Source: DASXUL01 sp036504855 (GTDB lineage Bacteria > Armatimonadota > DTGP01 > JAKQQT01). Taken from it: 63,668 nucleotides of DNA. The notes under the pieces were generated by a model. It saw only the letters and a program-made list of their open reading frames with translations, was not told the DNA's origin and ran no database searches. The DNA lies in NCBI GenBank assembly GCA_036504855.1, contig DASXUL010000063.1, forward strand, positions 1 to 63,668. Direction: 5' to 3'. The translations under genes were made by a program, and so were the position numbers. Below are positions 54,690 through 63,431 of the stretch, piece after piece; position 1 is the stretch's first letter, and the number at the start of each line of letters is the position of its first letter.

Positions 54690-54811
54690 CAGGTTCAGGG
54701 GGGATAGTGCGTTCACAAGGTATTGTGTCCCCATAGCTTACGGGCGTGCAAGGTCACGCGGAAGGATCGAAGGGCGCGCCAGACGGTGGAGCCGGGAAGG
54801 AAAAGAGCAAT

Positions 54812-54849
54812 GCCGGGGCGGAGGGGGCCAACGGACCCTCCGCCCCGGC
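54812..54849 (-). terminator. Terminator hairpin of the CBM20-like gene
   Basis: GCCGGGGCGGAGGG (54812-54825) pairs exactly with CCCTCCGCCCCGGC (54836-54849). It begins 13 bases after the stop of the CBM20-like gene and ahead of the transporter gene, separating the two transcripts or reducing readthrough. Confidence 0.75.
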
Positions 54850-54861
54850 GGGAACTAGCGA

Positions 54862-56844
54862 TTACGGGTGGAGCAGCTTCACGGCGTCTTCCACCGTGAT
54901 CTTGCTGTCGCCGGTCTTGTCGAGAACGGCCCAGATGGAGTCGGTGCTCGCCGGGGCGGCTTCGAGACCGCCGGCGATGCGCAGCACGCGCGCCGCGAGT
55001 TGAGCGAGCGGCGTTCCGGCGGTGTCGATGACAGTCTGGGTGAGCGGCGTGCCGGCGCCCTTCACGTAGACGCTGCGGTTATCTGCGTTCAGCGACGTCC
55101 AGTCGACGGTGGCCAGGCTGTCGATGAGGATGTACTTGTACTCCCAGACGTTCTGGGTGGTCTGAAGCGTGGCGGTATACTCGTTGGTTTTGCCGGGAAC
55201 GAGCGTCATGGCAAGCGGGGGAGTGGCGCTCAACGGGTCTGTTGAGAACCCGTTCCAGTCGCCCGTCACATAGAGGGTAGAGCCGGCGGGGATCGTCTTA
55301 TCCGGGTAGAGCGTGAGGTCAAACGTAACGGTCACGGGGCCGCCGATCACGTCCTGGATCTCAACGGGGCTGCTGGCCGGCACGGTGAACTTGTGGTTCC
55401 GCTTGTTCATCGTATCCCAGTCGGAGTAGTCGAGACGGTACTTGTACTCAATGGCGCCGGGGGTCACCCATGTGGGAGCGCTCTTGTAGCAGGTGGTGGA
55501 TCCCGATTCCAGCGTGAGGTCCACTTCCTTGCCCGCGCCCTGCGTCCAGCCGAGGAAGTTGCCGGTCAGCGATACGGCCTTGCCGTTCACGAGGCCGGCA
55601 GCGGAGTTATCACAGATCTCGAAGGTTACCAACACCGGCAGGATGTAGTCTGTAACGTTCTTGCTGGGGGTGATCGAAACTCCGGAAGCGCTCTGAACGT
55701 TGTTCGCCGTGAGCCGGATGTGATGGCCCAGCGGCAGTGAGGCGAAGCCGAGGTCGACGATGGTGGGATCGCCAGACTCCACGGCGGCGCTCGTCACCGG
55801 CAGCACGGCGTTGTTGTTGTCCAGATCGACGACAGCGTAGTTAGCCAAGTTGCCGGCTCCGCCGCCGGTGGCTCCCGTGGACAGGTTATCGGTGAACTTC
55901 AGGCCAACGTGCGTGGAATCCACGATCTTCGCCAGAAGCACTTCCAACGGAGTGCCGACCTGCTGAATGGTGTACGATGCCCATTCGGTGAGGAAGCCCT
56001 GACCATAGTCCGGAGCCGGGGCGCCTGGATCCTGGTACACGCGGGCGCCGGCCTCAAAGGGGGCGCTGTCAATGGCGGCCCGGCCGGTGATGGTATCGTA
56101 GACCTGGAGCTTCACGGTGTCGCCAACAGCCGGAGCGCTGAGCACGCCGGTCTGAGAGAACATGGAGAAAGGCAGCTTAATCTCAATGCCGCCGACTGTG
56201 CCGTCGCCCGCCGCATAGGCGATTTCGGCCCCGGTAGGGCCAATGCTGTGAACGGAAGTGGACGCGGCGGTAACGGCTACGTTTGAGATCGAGAAGATAT
56301 CGCCGTAGGTGTTGTCGTAGTTGTACGATCCGCTGCTGCCCTGGCGCATCAGGTAAGCCCAGCCGTTCGCCGACGTGGACTTGACGTTCGAGATCAGCAC
56401 AACGTTCGGCTCTGGTCGGCTGGCGGAGGTGTAGTTGTAGAAGACGGTGCCGGTGTATGGGTCCTTCGACAGAGCGGGCATCGCCAGCGAGTCGTTAGCG
56501 CCGCCGAGGTGCATGGTGATGGCGAAGTTTCCGGTGGCGGTGGCGAACGAAAAGTACGGAAGCTGGATGTAGATGTAGAGCGCATTGCCGGTATTGGTGA
56601 CGTAGAGGCCCGTAATGTCATTGGCCCTGGCGGCGGGAAGCGCGGGGTCGTTGATGGCCGGACTGGCCGTGGCATCGACGAGCAGGTTGTCCTTCGGCGA
56701 CGATGCAATCGGCGCGCCGTAATCCGCATCCAGAACGCCATCCACAGTGGGCGCGGCCTGTGCCGCGAGCAGCGGCAGGGTCAACAGGGCCGCGCTGAGG
56801 GCCAGGCGCGCACCCTTCCACGAGACGGGATCGTGGTTTCTCAT
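54862..56844 (-). CDS. Secreted starch-binding (CBM20-like) protein with dockerin-like C-terminus
   Basis: This is a 660-residue secreted protein. The second ATG at 56844 is chosen because AAGGAG lies six bases before it; for the ATG at 56850 the SD would abut the start. The N-terminal region (VDGVLDADYG, LYIYIQLPYFSF) resembles outer-membrane or CBM9-like beta domains. Two CBM20/48-like modules follow (VSLTGNFLGWTQGAGKEVDL and LYVTGDWNGFSTDPL, each with KYRL or KYIL). The end, LDKTGDSKITVEDAVKLL, is a dockerin-like calcium loop. It probably captures starch or maltodextrin outside the cell next to the amylase and transporter. Confidence 0.75.
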   Translation of the reverse strand: MRNHDPVSWKGARLALSAALLTLPLLAAQAAPTVDGVLDADYGAPIASSPKDNLLVDATASPAINDPALPAARANDITGLYVTNTGNALYIYIQLPYFSFATATGNFAITMHLGGANDSLAMPALSKDPYTGTVFYNYTSASRPEPNVVLISNVKSTSANGWAYLMRQGSSGSYNYDNTYGDIFSISNVAVTAASTSVHSIGPTGAEIAYAAGDGTVGGIEIKLPFSMFSQTGVLSAPAVGDTVKLQVYDTITGRAAIDSAPFEAGARVYQDPGAPAPDYGQGFLTEWASYTIQQVGTPLEVLLAKIVDSTHVGLKFTDNLSTGATGGGAGNLANYAVVDLDNNNAVLPVTSAAVESGDPTIVDLGFASLPLGHHIRLTANNVQSASGVSITPSKNVTDYILPVLVTFEICDNSAAGLVNGKAVSLTGNFLGWTQGAGKEVDLTLESGSTTCYKSAPTWVTPGAIEYKYRLDYSDWDTMNKRNHKFTVPASSPVEIQDVIGGPVTVTFDLTLYPDKTIPAGSTLYVTGDWNGFSTDPLSATPPLAMTLVPGKTNEYTATLQTTQNVWEYKYILIDSLATVDWTSLNADNRSVYVKGAGTPLTQTVIDTAGTPLAQLAARVLRIAGGLEAAPASTDSIWAVLDKTGDSKITVEDAVKLLHP

Positions 56845-56909
56845 TCGCATCTCCTTTGTGTGGTTATCACAGAGCTGGTTGTGGGCCAGGGATGGGGTGG
56901 ATCGTGTTC

Positions 56910-56956
56910 GGCGCCGGCCCGGCCAGGCTCACCGCGAGCCTGGCCGGGCCGGCGCC
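56910..56956 (-). terminator. Perfect 21-bp terminator hairpin after the prepilin-like gene
   Basis: The left arm 56910-56930 starts GGCGCCGGCCCGGCCAGGCT and pairs exactly with 56936-56956 around a 5-base loop. It is positioned 11 bases after the prepilin stop. The following CBM20 gene may rely on its own promoter or on readthrough. Confidence 0.75.
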
Positions 56957-56966
56957 CGGTAATGGC

Positions 56967-57746
56967 CTATTGGGTCCGGTAATTGAAGGTCATCGACTCG
57001 GGTTTCCACGAGCCGAAATAGGCGACATGGCTGTCCATGAAGAGCATGCAGTTGCCGCCGTTGTGGCGGCCCGGGAAATACAGCTTGCCGATCTGGCCGC
57101 CGGTGAGATCATGGACCTTGTTGATCGGCATGGCGTCCGTATGCGACACGGAGTCCAGACTGCCGTCGGCGCGGCCGTACACCACGCCGTCCTGCTGGTT
57201 GGTGGCTCCGGTTTCGGTGGTAAGGTCCGATTCGCCCCATTTGTCTTGAGCGTTATTGAGGGGCGGCGACGGGTTTTCCCGCAGCTTGTACGAGCGGTTG
57301 CCGGCTCCCGCGGATTCGCAGAGCTGGATCAGCTTCGATGGGCTCTTAACCGCCGATAGGGACTTCGCGGCATAGGTGACCGTTGAGTCCTGGGGCGTTG
57401 AGCATGCGGCGTTCATGGTGTAGGTGACGTTGCTCTTCGGGTCCGACGGACAGTGGTAGACCTCGAAGTTCTTGATCTGCGGGTAGACCATTTCGGCCCA
57501 TCCGCGCTTGTCGCCCCAGTTCTGGGTGCCGCCCTGCAGCGGGAAGCGCTCGTCATAATCCTGGTAGTAGGTCTGGAAGGCCACGCCGAACTGCTTGAGG
57601 TTGTTGATGCACGTGGTCTGCTGGGCGCGCTCGCGGGCTTTGGCGAAAACCGGGAACAAGATGGCCGCCAGGATCGCAATGATGGCGATGACGACCAACA
57701 ACTCAATGAGCGTGAACGCTCTGGGTTTGCGATTGTGAGTCCACAT
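56967..57746 (-). CDS. DUF1559-type prepilin-like protein
   Basis: This 259-residue protein starts at MWTHNRKPRAFTLIELLVVI (AAGGAGG upstream). The type IV prepilin cleavage motif precedes FTLIELLVV, followed by the hydrophobic helix and KARERAQQTTCINNLKQFG. The C-terminal part contains FPGRHNGGNCMLFMDSHV, the H-x-G-G-x-N-x-L-F-x-D-G/S-H pattern of the DUF1559 pseudopilin-like family abundant in Planctomycetes and Armatimonadota. A LacI-type operator is 57 bases upstream, which ties it to the starch locus. A secretion or surface assembly role is inferred. Confidence 0.9.
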   Translation of the reverse strand: MWTHNRKPRAFTLIELLVVIAIIAILAAILFPVFAKARERAQQTTCINNLKQFGVAFQTYYQDYDERFPLQGGTQNWGDKRGWAEMVYPQIKNFEVYHCPSDPKSNVTYTMNAACSTPQDSTVTYAAKSLSAVKSPSKLIQLCESAGAGNRSYKLRENPSPPLNNAQDKWGESDLTTETGATNQQDGVVYGRADGSLDSVSHTDAMPINKVHDLTGGQIGKLYFPGRHNGGNCMLFMDSHVAYFGSWKPESMTFNYRTQ

Positions 57747-57802
57747 GGGACGTCCTCCTTGCCCGGACACGATCGCCGGGGCGATGTACGGCAACTGCCA
57801 AG

Positions 57803-57823
57803 CGTGTAAATACGTATTCACGG
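57803..57823 (-). promoter_or_regulatory. LacI-type operator upstream of the prepilin-like gene
   Basis: The sequence CGTGTAAATACGTATTCACG is an imperfect palindrome (7 of 10 half-site bases match) with the same ATACGTAT centre as the site in front of lacI. On the minus strand it lies between TTGCTC and TACACG, a plausible -35/-10 pair 17 bases apart, so the repressor would occlude the promoter. Confidence 0.7.
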
Positions 57824-57848
57824 CTGAGCAAATGAAAAGCCTTGGGCG

Positions 57849-59942
57849 CTATCCCTCGGCCAGTACCGCGCCGCCGAACGGCGGCAGGGTGAGCGATATC
57901 GACCCGTTCCGGACCGGCACGGCCCCTCCGTTCCACAGGTCTGTCAGAGGGCCCTTCAGCCCGGCGGCTCTTGCCTTCACCGTGCGCGAGGCGTCCGAGC
58001 CGTTGAACGCCACAATCAGGGTCTCGCCGCCGCCCCAGCGAGCTAGCACAACGGACTTGCTGGCAGCCTCCGCCGAGAGGGTTTCAATGCCCGCGCCTCG
58101 CAACGCTGGATGCGCGCGCCGCAACGCCACTGCGCGGATGTACTCACCGCGCAACGGCAGGTTCCACCGCGCCTTATTCCAGACCATCGGCGCCCGGTTG
58201 TAGGGGTCAGTGCCCCCGGTCATCCCGTTCTCATCGCCGTAGTAGATGCACGGAGAGCCTGGGTACGTCATCTGAAACAGCGTGGCAAGGGCATCGCGCC
58301 GAGCGTCGCCGCCGGATTCCTGCAACAGCCGAGTCACGTCATGGCTGCCAAGCATATTGAACATCGCCATCGTCGCCTGCGACGGATAGTCGCCGCGAAT
58401 TGCATCCAAGGCATGGACGAACTGGGCGGCATCGGTTGTTCCGCGGGAGAAGAAATCCAGAACCGCGCCCCGGAAGGGGTAGTTCATCACGGCGTCGAAC
58501 TGGTCGCCGCGCAGCCACTGGCTGGCGTTTTCCCAGATCTCGCCGATGATGTAGGCGTCCGGCTTCGCCGCTTTGACGGCCTTTCGGAACTTCGGCCAGA
58601 ACGCGGAGGAAACCTCGTTCGCCACATCCAGCCGCCACCCGTCGATGCCGCAGCGGTCGATCCAGTACGTGGCCACTTTGAGAAGATAGTCCTGGACCTG
58701 CGGGTTATCGGTGTTCAGCTTGGGCATCCATTTGATGCCCCACCACCCGGCGTAGGGGATGCTCCGAGCTTCGGCGCCCTGGTAATGAGTTACCGGATCC
58801 AGAACAGGCCATGAATGCACGTGGTACCAGCCCGCATAACGGCTGTTCTCCTGGCTCTTCAAAACGTCCTGGAAGGCGAAGAAGTAAACGCTGGTGTGGT
58901 TGAACACGCCGTCGAGCATCACGCGCATCCCCGCTTTGTGGGCGGCGTCGCACAAATCCTTCAGGTCCTTCTCGGCTCCGAACTCCGGAGCGATTCTCAG
59001 ATAGTCGGTGGTTGCGTACTTATGCGTGTCTGGCCCGTCGAAGATCGGGTTGAGGTAGATTCCCGTAATGCCCAGCCGCTTCAAGTACGGAAGCTTCGAC
59101 TTCACGCCCTTCAAGTCTCCGCCCCACCAGTAGTCGTTTGGGTTCCCCGCCACACTGGAGAGCGGCGTCTCCCAGGCGGGCACGCCCTTCGGCGGCTTTC
59201 GGTCGTTCGTTGCATCGCCATCCGCGAAGCGCTCCGGGAAGACCTGATACCAAACCGTATCTTGGACCCAGGCGGGCGTCTCCAACAGCGGCGTCTTTGC
59301 GGGATCGTAAGTGAAGGGCACGCCATTGGCTCCGCCCTGGCCGATCTCTGGCCCGATGCTCGCAATGTCCGACATCAGGAAGCGATACCTGGCGGGACCC
59401 TTCAAGGAAACGACGGCTGTCCACGTCTCCGTAGCGCCATCCGTCGTCGCGCGGGCCATCGGCACGCGCTCCCGCCGTCCCTGGATGTCCAGGAGCGCCG
59501 CGGCTACATCATTGGCGGCGGCGTGAAGGCGGAACTGCACGCGGGCCTTGCTCAAGCGGAGGACGTCAACTCTGGGATCGTGTCGGATGGCGTAGGCCAG
59601 CACCTTTCCGTCACCGCGCCGCGCCGGGGCGGCCCGGCCCGCGGGGGTTACCCAAAGCGGGGAGTTGCCGTTCGGCGGCGTGGCTGGGGCCATTGGGTCC
59701 GCCAGCCACTGTGTGCCGTCCACCACAAACTTGTACTGATACGGGCCGGGGGCCAGGTCCAACGTGGCGGCGTAGAGGCCGGATGGCGTTCGGCTCATCG
59801 GGTTGGCATCGGGTCTCCAGGCGTTGAAGGTCCCGGCGAGGCCAACGCCGTTCACGCGACCCTGCGGCTGGTACTCGAAGGGAACCGGCACAGCCCGGCA
59901 CGGCGAAGCGAGGGCCAGCAGGCAAAGCGTGGTGCGTGCCAT
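57849..59942 (-). CDS. Secreted GH13 amylase/neopullulanase-like enzyme
   Basis: This 697-residue exported enzyme has a signal peptide (MARTTLCLLALASPCRA). An N-terminal CBM48-like domain (about 20-110, GLAGTFNAWRPDANPM) comes first, then an N-domain of the cyclomaltodextrinase/neopullulanase type and a GH13 barrel. The catalytic triad is D439 (GWRLDVANE), E468 (IIGEIWENAS) and D535 (MLGSHDVTR), and region I is VMLDGVFNHTS. It hydrolyses alpha-glucans outside the cell. The ATG shares one base with the lacI stop codon (TGATG), so translation is coupled to the repressor. Fine specificity cannot be read from sequence. Confidence 0.92.
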   Translation of the reverse strand: MARTTLCLLALASPCRAVPVPFEYQPQGRVNGVGLAGTFNAWRPDANPMSRTPSGLYAATLDLAPGPYQYKFVVDGTQWLADPMAPATPPNGNSPLWVTPAGRAAPARRGDGKVLAYAIRHDPRVDVLRLSKARVQFRLHAAANDVAAALLDIQGRRERVPMARATTDGATETWTAVVSLKGPARYRFLMSDIASIGPEIGQGGANGVPFTYDPAKTPLLETPAWVQDTVWYQVFPERFADGDATNDRKPPKGVPAWETPLSSVAGNPNDYWWGGDLKGVKSKLPYLKRLGITGIYLNPIFDGPDTHKYATTDYLRIAPEFGAEKDLKDLCDAAHKAGMRVMLDGVFNHTSVYFFAFQDVLKSQENSRYAGWYHVHSWPVLDPVTHYQGAEARSIPYAGWWGIKWMPKLNTDNPQVQDYLLKVATYWIDRCGIDGWRLDVANEVSSAFWPKFRKAVKAAKPDAYIIGEIWENASQWLRGDQFDAVMNYPFRGAVLDFFSRGTTDAAQFVHALDAIRGDYPSQATMAMFNMLGSHDVTRLLQESGGDARRDALATLFQMTYPGSPCIYYGDENGMTGGTDPYNRAPMVWNKARWNLPLRGEYIRAVALRRAHPALRGAGIETLSAEAASKSVVLARWGGGETLIVAFNGSDASRTVKARAAGLKGPLTDLWNGGAVPVRNGSISLTLPPFGGAVLAEG

Positions 59943-60946
59943 CACGACGAAGCCCTCACCATCAGGTCGCACGGGACCAGGATCTGCATGGGCGCCAGTT
60001 CAGAGTCCTCGATGCGCGCGATTAGGACCTCGGCCGCGCGCGCGCCGATCTCGTTGACGTTCACCCGAACGGAGGTCAGGGGCGGATCTGTGTGGGGGCA
60101 AAACAGGGAGTCGTTGAAACCCACCAGGGCAACGTCATCGGGCACGCGGACGCCGCGCTCCTTGAGGGTGGCGAGGGCTCCGAGGCCGATGAGGTCGTCG
60201 ATTGCCACGATGGCGTCCGGCTTCTGAGCGAGGATTCGGCGTGCGGCCGCGCGGCCGCCCTGCTCGCCGAAATCCGCAACGGCCACCATCGACGCCTCGT
60301 AGGGCAGCCCGGCGTCTTCGAGGGCCAGGCGGTAGCCGGTGAGGCGATCCTGGCTGACGGTGAGGTCCGGCGGCCCGCTGATATAGGCGATGCGCTTGCG
60401 ACCGCTGTCGATCAGGTGGCGGGTGGCCAGACGGGCGCCGCCGACATTGTCGTTGTTCACCGAGAAGACGTCGCGGCTGCCATCGTAGCGGCCGATCAGC
60501 ACGAACGGGAAATCGTGCTCGCGAAGGCGTTCAATACGCTCGTCGTGTTCCAGGCTTTCGAGGATGATCAGGCCATCGATGCGGTTAGAGATGAAGAGGC
60601 TGTCATAGAAGAGGCGCTCGCCCTCCGCGGAGCGCGAGGCGGAGACCGAGAGGTGATAGCCATGAGCCGCTGCGCGGTCCATCACGGCGGCCATCAGCTC
60701 CGCGTAAAACGGGTCGCGGGCGAAATCCTTGCGGGTGCGGCGAACGGCAAGGCCAATCGTGTCGGATTTCTGGGTGCGCAGGCCGCGGGCCTGTGCGTGG
60801 GGCTGGTAGCCGTTCTCCTTGACGATCTCGAGGATGCGGTCTCGGGCGGCCGGGTCTACGCCGGTATCGCCGCCGAGGACGCGGGAGACGGTGGGCTGAG
60901 AGACGTTCGCCAATTCCGCGATGCGTTTCTGAGTGAGCGGTTTCAT
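59942..60946 (-). CDS. LacI-family transcriptional repressor
   Basis: This 334-residue regulator has an N-terminal helix-turn-helix (RIAELANVSQPTVSRVL), hinge helix region and a periplasmic-binding-type effector domain (VNNDNVGGARLATRHLIDSG, DVALVGFNDS). The operator at 60967-60990 lies about 20 bases before its ATG, indicating autoregulation. The coupled amylase and the second operator before the prepilin-like gene suggest it senses a maltodextrin and controls starch use. The ligand is inferred from context only. Confidence 0.93.
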   Translation of the reverse strand: MKPLTQKRIAELANVSQPTVSRVLGGDTGVDPAARDRILEIVKENGYQPHAQARGLRTQKSDTIGLAVRRTRKDFARDPFYAELMAAVMDRAAAHGYHLSVSASRSAEGERLFYDSLFISNRIDGLIILESLEHDERIERLREHDFPFVLIGRYDGSRDVFSVNNDNVGGARLATRHLIDSGRKRIAYISGPPDLTVSQDRLTGYRLALEDAGLPYEASMVAVADFGEQGGRAAARRILAQKPDAIVAIDDLIGLGALATLKERGVRVPDDVALVGFNDSLFCPHTDPPLTSVRVNVNEIGARAAEVLIARIEDSELAPMQILVPCDLMVRASS

Positions 60947-60966
60947 GACTGGCCTGCGCCGGACAC

Positions 60967-60990
60967 GGCCGCGAATACGTATTCACGGCC
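60967..60990 (-). promoter_or_regulatory. LacI-type operator of the lacI-amylase operon
   Basis: A 24-bp near-perfect palindrome is centred between 60978 and 60979, with half-sites GGCCGCGAATAC and GTATTCACGGCC (11 of 12 match). Its ATACGTAT core recurs at 57803-57823. It sits just upstream of the lacI start codon, so autorepression is expected. Confidence 0.85.
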
Positions 60991-60994
60991 ACCG

Positions 60995-61020
60995 AAAAAG
61001 AAGAGGCGCAACGCGCCTTC
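60995..61020 (-). terminator. Intrinsic terminator, probably of the ccm operon
   Basis: On the minus strand, AGGCGC-GTT-GCGCCT is followed by CTTCTTTTTC. It lies about 160 bases after the last ccm gene and before the lacI operator, separating the two units. It could alternatively act in the lacI leader. Confidence 0.65.
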
Positions 61021-61177
61021 CACCTATCCTATACAAACCTCGGGCCCGATTTCCTACAGAGACCTTAATCCCATTGTAACATGCATTTCCGGAGCGAGAC
61101 CAGGAGACGCGCGCCGGCGGTGCGCCCTCAACCCTCAGCAGCCCATCCGCGGCGCTGGCGGGAGAAGGTAGACAGGC

Positions 61178-61315
61178 TCATGGTTCGTTGGCGGGCGGCT
61201 CCGGACCGGCCTCCTCAATGGCGTCCAGGCGGGCCTGGAGCATGCGTAGATAGCCCCACAGGCCGCCCCAGGCCACCAGGCAAGCGATCCCCAATGCGGA
61301 AACTCCCGGCGTCAT
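61178..61315 (-). CDS. ccmD: CcmD-like small membrane protein
   Basis: This 45-residue protein is too short for usual gene calls. It has one membrane helix (ALGIACLVAWGGLWGYLRML) and a charged C-terminal tail. The ATG overlaps the ccmC stop (ATGA). Size, topology and position after ccmC match CcmD, which helps release heme-loaded CcmE from the CcmABC complex. Identity rests on context. Confidence 0.75.
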   Translation of the reverse strand: MTPGVSALGIACLVAWGGLWGYLRMLQARLDAIEEAGPEPPANEP

Positions 61316-61998
61316 CTCTCCAACCTCCCTGCCCGTCGCCACGAGAGCAGCGTGAGGCGCGTCTCCAGAGCGTGCAGCCAGATGAATACGGCCACGAAAC
61401 AGATCATCGAGGCGAACATGGTGGTCCGAAACTCGGGCGATAGCCTCACTTCGCCCGGCTTCAAGTGCAGCGAACCCGGCAGGTAGTACGGCAGCCCGAA
61501 GATGAAGAACAGCGCGGCCGGGCACGCCAGCGCGGCATACACGGCGGCCAGCGTTCCCTGCCGTTCCGGGTCCTCCACGGCGCCGCGCAGGGCCAGGTAC
61601 GCCGCGTAGAACATCAGGGCGAGAGCGAGGCCGGTCTGGCGGGGGTCCCAGTTCCACGGCGCGCCCCACTCCACATTCGCCCACGCCATCCCCATGAGGA
61701 GAGCCAGGCCGCCGAAGAGAAGGCCGAGGCGCGCTGCGACGAGGGAACGGGCGTCGTGCTTCGGGTCCCGCGTGCGCAGATACAGCAGACCGAACACCAA
61801 CGCCGTTACGAAGCCCAACGTGCATAACTCCGCGCACGGCACGTGGAGAAAGAGGATGCGGGTGGCGTCCGGCGCGTTGAAGGAGCCCCCGGGCGCGGGA
61901 GTCCGCACCCGGAAAAAGGCGCTCTCCAGCACCGCCGCCATCGCGAACAGGAGAACCCATTGGACCGCGTTCCGCACGCCGTGGTTCACTCTTCCCAT
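61312..61998 (-). CDS. ccmC: Cytochrome c maturation protein CcmC
   Basis: CcmC loads heme onto CcmE for attachment to c-type cytochromes. This 228-residue membrane protein carries the tryptophan-rich heme motif WGAPWNWDPRQT and the flanking histidines in FLHVPCAE and WLHALETR, with six predicted helices. ATG at 61998 is chosen as the first in-frame start, overlapping the ccmB end by 13 bases; the longer frame lies fully inside ccmB. It is the third gene of a tightly overlapping ccmABCD operon. Confidence 0.93.
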   Translation of the reverse strand: MGRVNHGVRNAVQWVLLFAMAAVLESAFFRVRTPAPGGSFNAPDATRILFLHVPCAELCTLGFVTALVFGLLYLRTRDPKHDARSLVAARLGLLFGGLALLMGMAWANVEWGAPWNWDPRQTGLALALMFYAAYLALRGAVEDPERQGTLAAVYAALACPAALFFIFGLPYYLPGSLHLKPGEVRLSPEFRTTMFASMICFVAVFIWLHALETRLTLLSWRRAGRLER

Positions 61999-62669
61999 AG
62001 AGCCTCGAATACCAGAAAACCCACCGTGAGCAACAGGCCGTCGTAACTGAGAAGCCCCTGCAGCGGGCCCATCACCCCGCCGCGCGCGCCAACGAGGCAC
62101 GCCTGCGTTCCGACGATGGCGCCGGCCAGGCCAGGCACAAGAAGCGGGAACGCTATGCCGGCGAACAGCTCTCCCCGTCCGCGGGCCTTCGCCACCAGGG
62201 CGGCCGCCAAGGTAGCGGCGGAGGCCAAAGCAAGCGTCCCCAGCAGTAGAACCGCGATGAACCCGGGCCAGTTCCCGATGGGGGGCTGCATCAACACGCA
62301 GAAGAGCGGCAGCACCACCGCCTCCAGCGCCACCAGCAGCGCCAGGTTTGCCAGGAGCTTCCCCAGCAGCACCGCGCGCGCCGGGCCGGAGAGGCGAAGG
62401 GCGAGGGCGGTGCCGCTCTCCTCCTCCGCCACGAACGCCCGGGCGAGCCCTGCGGTGGCGGCGAAGAACAGGATGACCCAGAGGATCGACGCCTGAACCT
62501 TGCCGGGCACGGGCGTCGCCCCCAGGCAGAACGCCATGGCGACGATGGCCGTAACGGCGAAGAGGACCGATGCATGCAGCGCCGTTCGCCCACGCCGTTC
62601 CGCCAGTGCGTCCTTCCGCAGAAGCGCCAGAGCCGGCGCGAAGATGGGCCTGTTCTCCGCGGGCATCAT
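61986..62669 (-). CDS. ccmB: Heme exporter membrane subunit CcmB
   Basis: The 227-residue CcmB has six predicted helices. Family-like stretches are ALLRKDALAERRGRTAL at the start, FFAATAGLARAFVAEEESG and FPLLVPGLAGAIVG. It is the membrane partner of the CcmA ATPase. The ATG overlaps the ccmA stop by four bases (ATGA), and the 3' end overlaps ccmC. Confidence 0.93.
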   Translation of the reverse strand: MMPAENRPIFAPALALLRKDALAERRGRTALHASVLFAVTAIVAMAFCLGATPVPGKVQASILWVILFFAATAGLARAFVAEEESGTALALRLSGPARAVLLGKLLANLALLVALEAVVLPLFCVLMQPPIGNWPGFIAVLLLGTLALASAATLAAALVAKARGRGELFAGIAFPLLVPGLAGAIVGTQACLVGARGGVMGPLQGLLSYDGLLLTVGFLVFEALWEE

Positions 62670-63334
62670 GTTACGGTCACCACGCGTCCGCAGAGGGCCA
62701 GTTCGTCGGGATCGTTGCTGGCGACGACGGCGAGACCCCGCCGAGCGTGCGCCGCCACGATGGCGGCCACGAGGGCGCGGCCGGCGTCATCGAGGTTGGC
62801 GCCCGGTTCGTCCAGCAATAGCACGCTGGGCCCGTGCATCAACGCCCAGGCCAGCTTCACGCGCTGGCGCATCCCGGACGAATACGCCCGCAGGGGGTCT
62901 TTCCGAGAAGGGTCCAGCCCCACGCGGGCGAGGAGCTCATCCACAGCGGCGGGGATGCCGCGCCAACGGGCGAAGAACGCAAGGTTCTCGCTCGCGGAAA
63001 GATCGTCGTAGAGCTGGAGGGAAGGCCCGCAGAAGCCGATGCGGGATCGCGCCTGGTTGGGGGTCAGGGGCCCGCCCGCCGAGTATTCCACCCGGCCCCG
63101 CGTTGGGCGCAACAGGCCGCAGAGGATGTGCAGGAGGGTGCTTTTGCCGGAGCCGTTCGGGCCGGCCACGCCTACGATCTCGCCGGGAGCGGCCGAAAAC
63201 GAGACGTCTTGAAGGACGAGTCGCGCGCCAAATCGCTTGCCGAGGCCGGAAACGTTCAGCGTGAGCGGCGTCACCGGCTCCGTGGATGGGGGCTTAGGGC
63301 GGGGAATCGCTGGGAACGCCGCTGGATCAGACAT
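62666..63334 (-). CDS. ccmA: ABC transporter ATPase CcmA
   Basis: This 222-residue ATPase has Walker A GPNGSGKSTL, signature YSSGMRQRVKLAWAL and Walker B VLLLDEPGANLD. Position and sequence match CcmA, which drives release of holo-CcmE from CcmC/D. It is the first gene of the ccmABCD operon. The N-terminal 25 residues are Pro-rich, and the true start could be slightly further in. No ccmE, F, G or H is in the window. Confidence 0.92.
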   Translation of the reverse strand: MSDPAAFPAIPRPKPPSTEPVTPLTLNVSGLGKRFGARLVLQDVSFSAAPGEIVGVAGPNGSGKSTLLHILCGLLRPTRGRVEYSAGGPLTPNQARSRIGFCGPSLQLYDDLSASENLAFFARWRGIPAAVDELLARVGLDPSRKDPLRAYSSGMRQRVKLAWALMHGPSVLLLDEPGANLDDAGRALVAAIVAAHARRGLAVVASNDPDELALCGRVVTVT

Positions 63335-63431
63335 CGCTCTCGTATCCCCCAGTGAACGGATCTACGGCCATGGAAAAGGCGGGCTCCCATGGCGAAACCG
63401 GACTCTGCCGGTTCTGTCCCCGAGGGGACTT

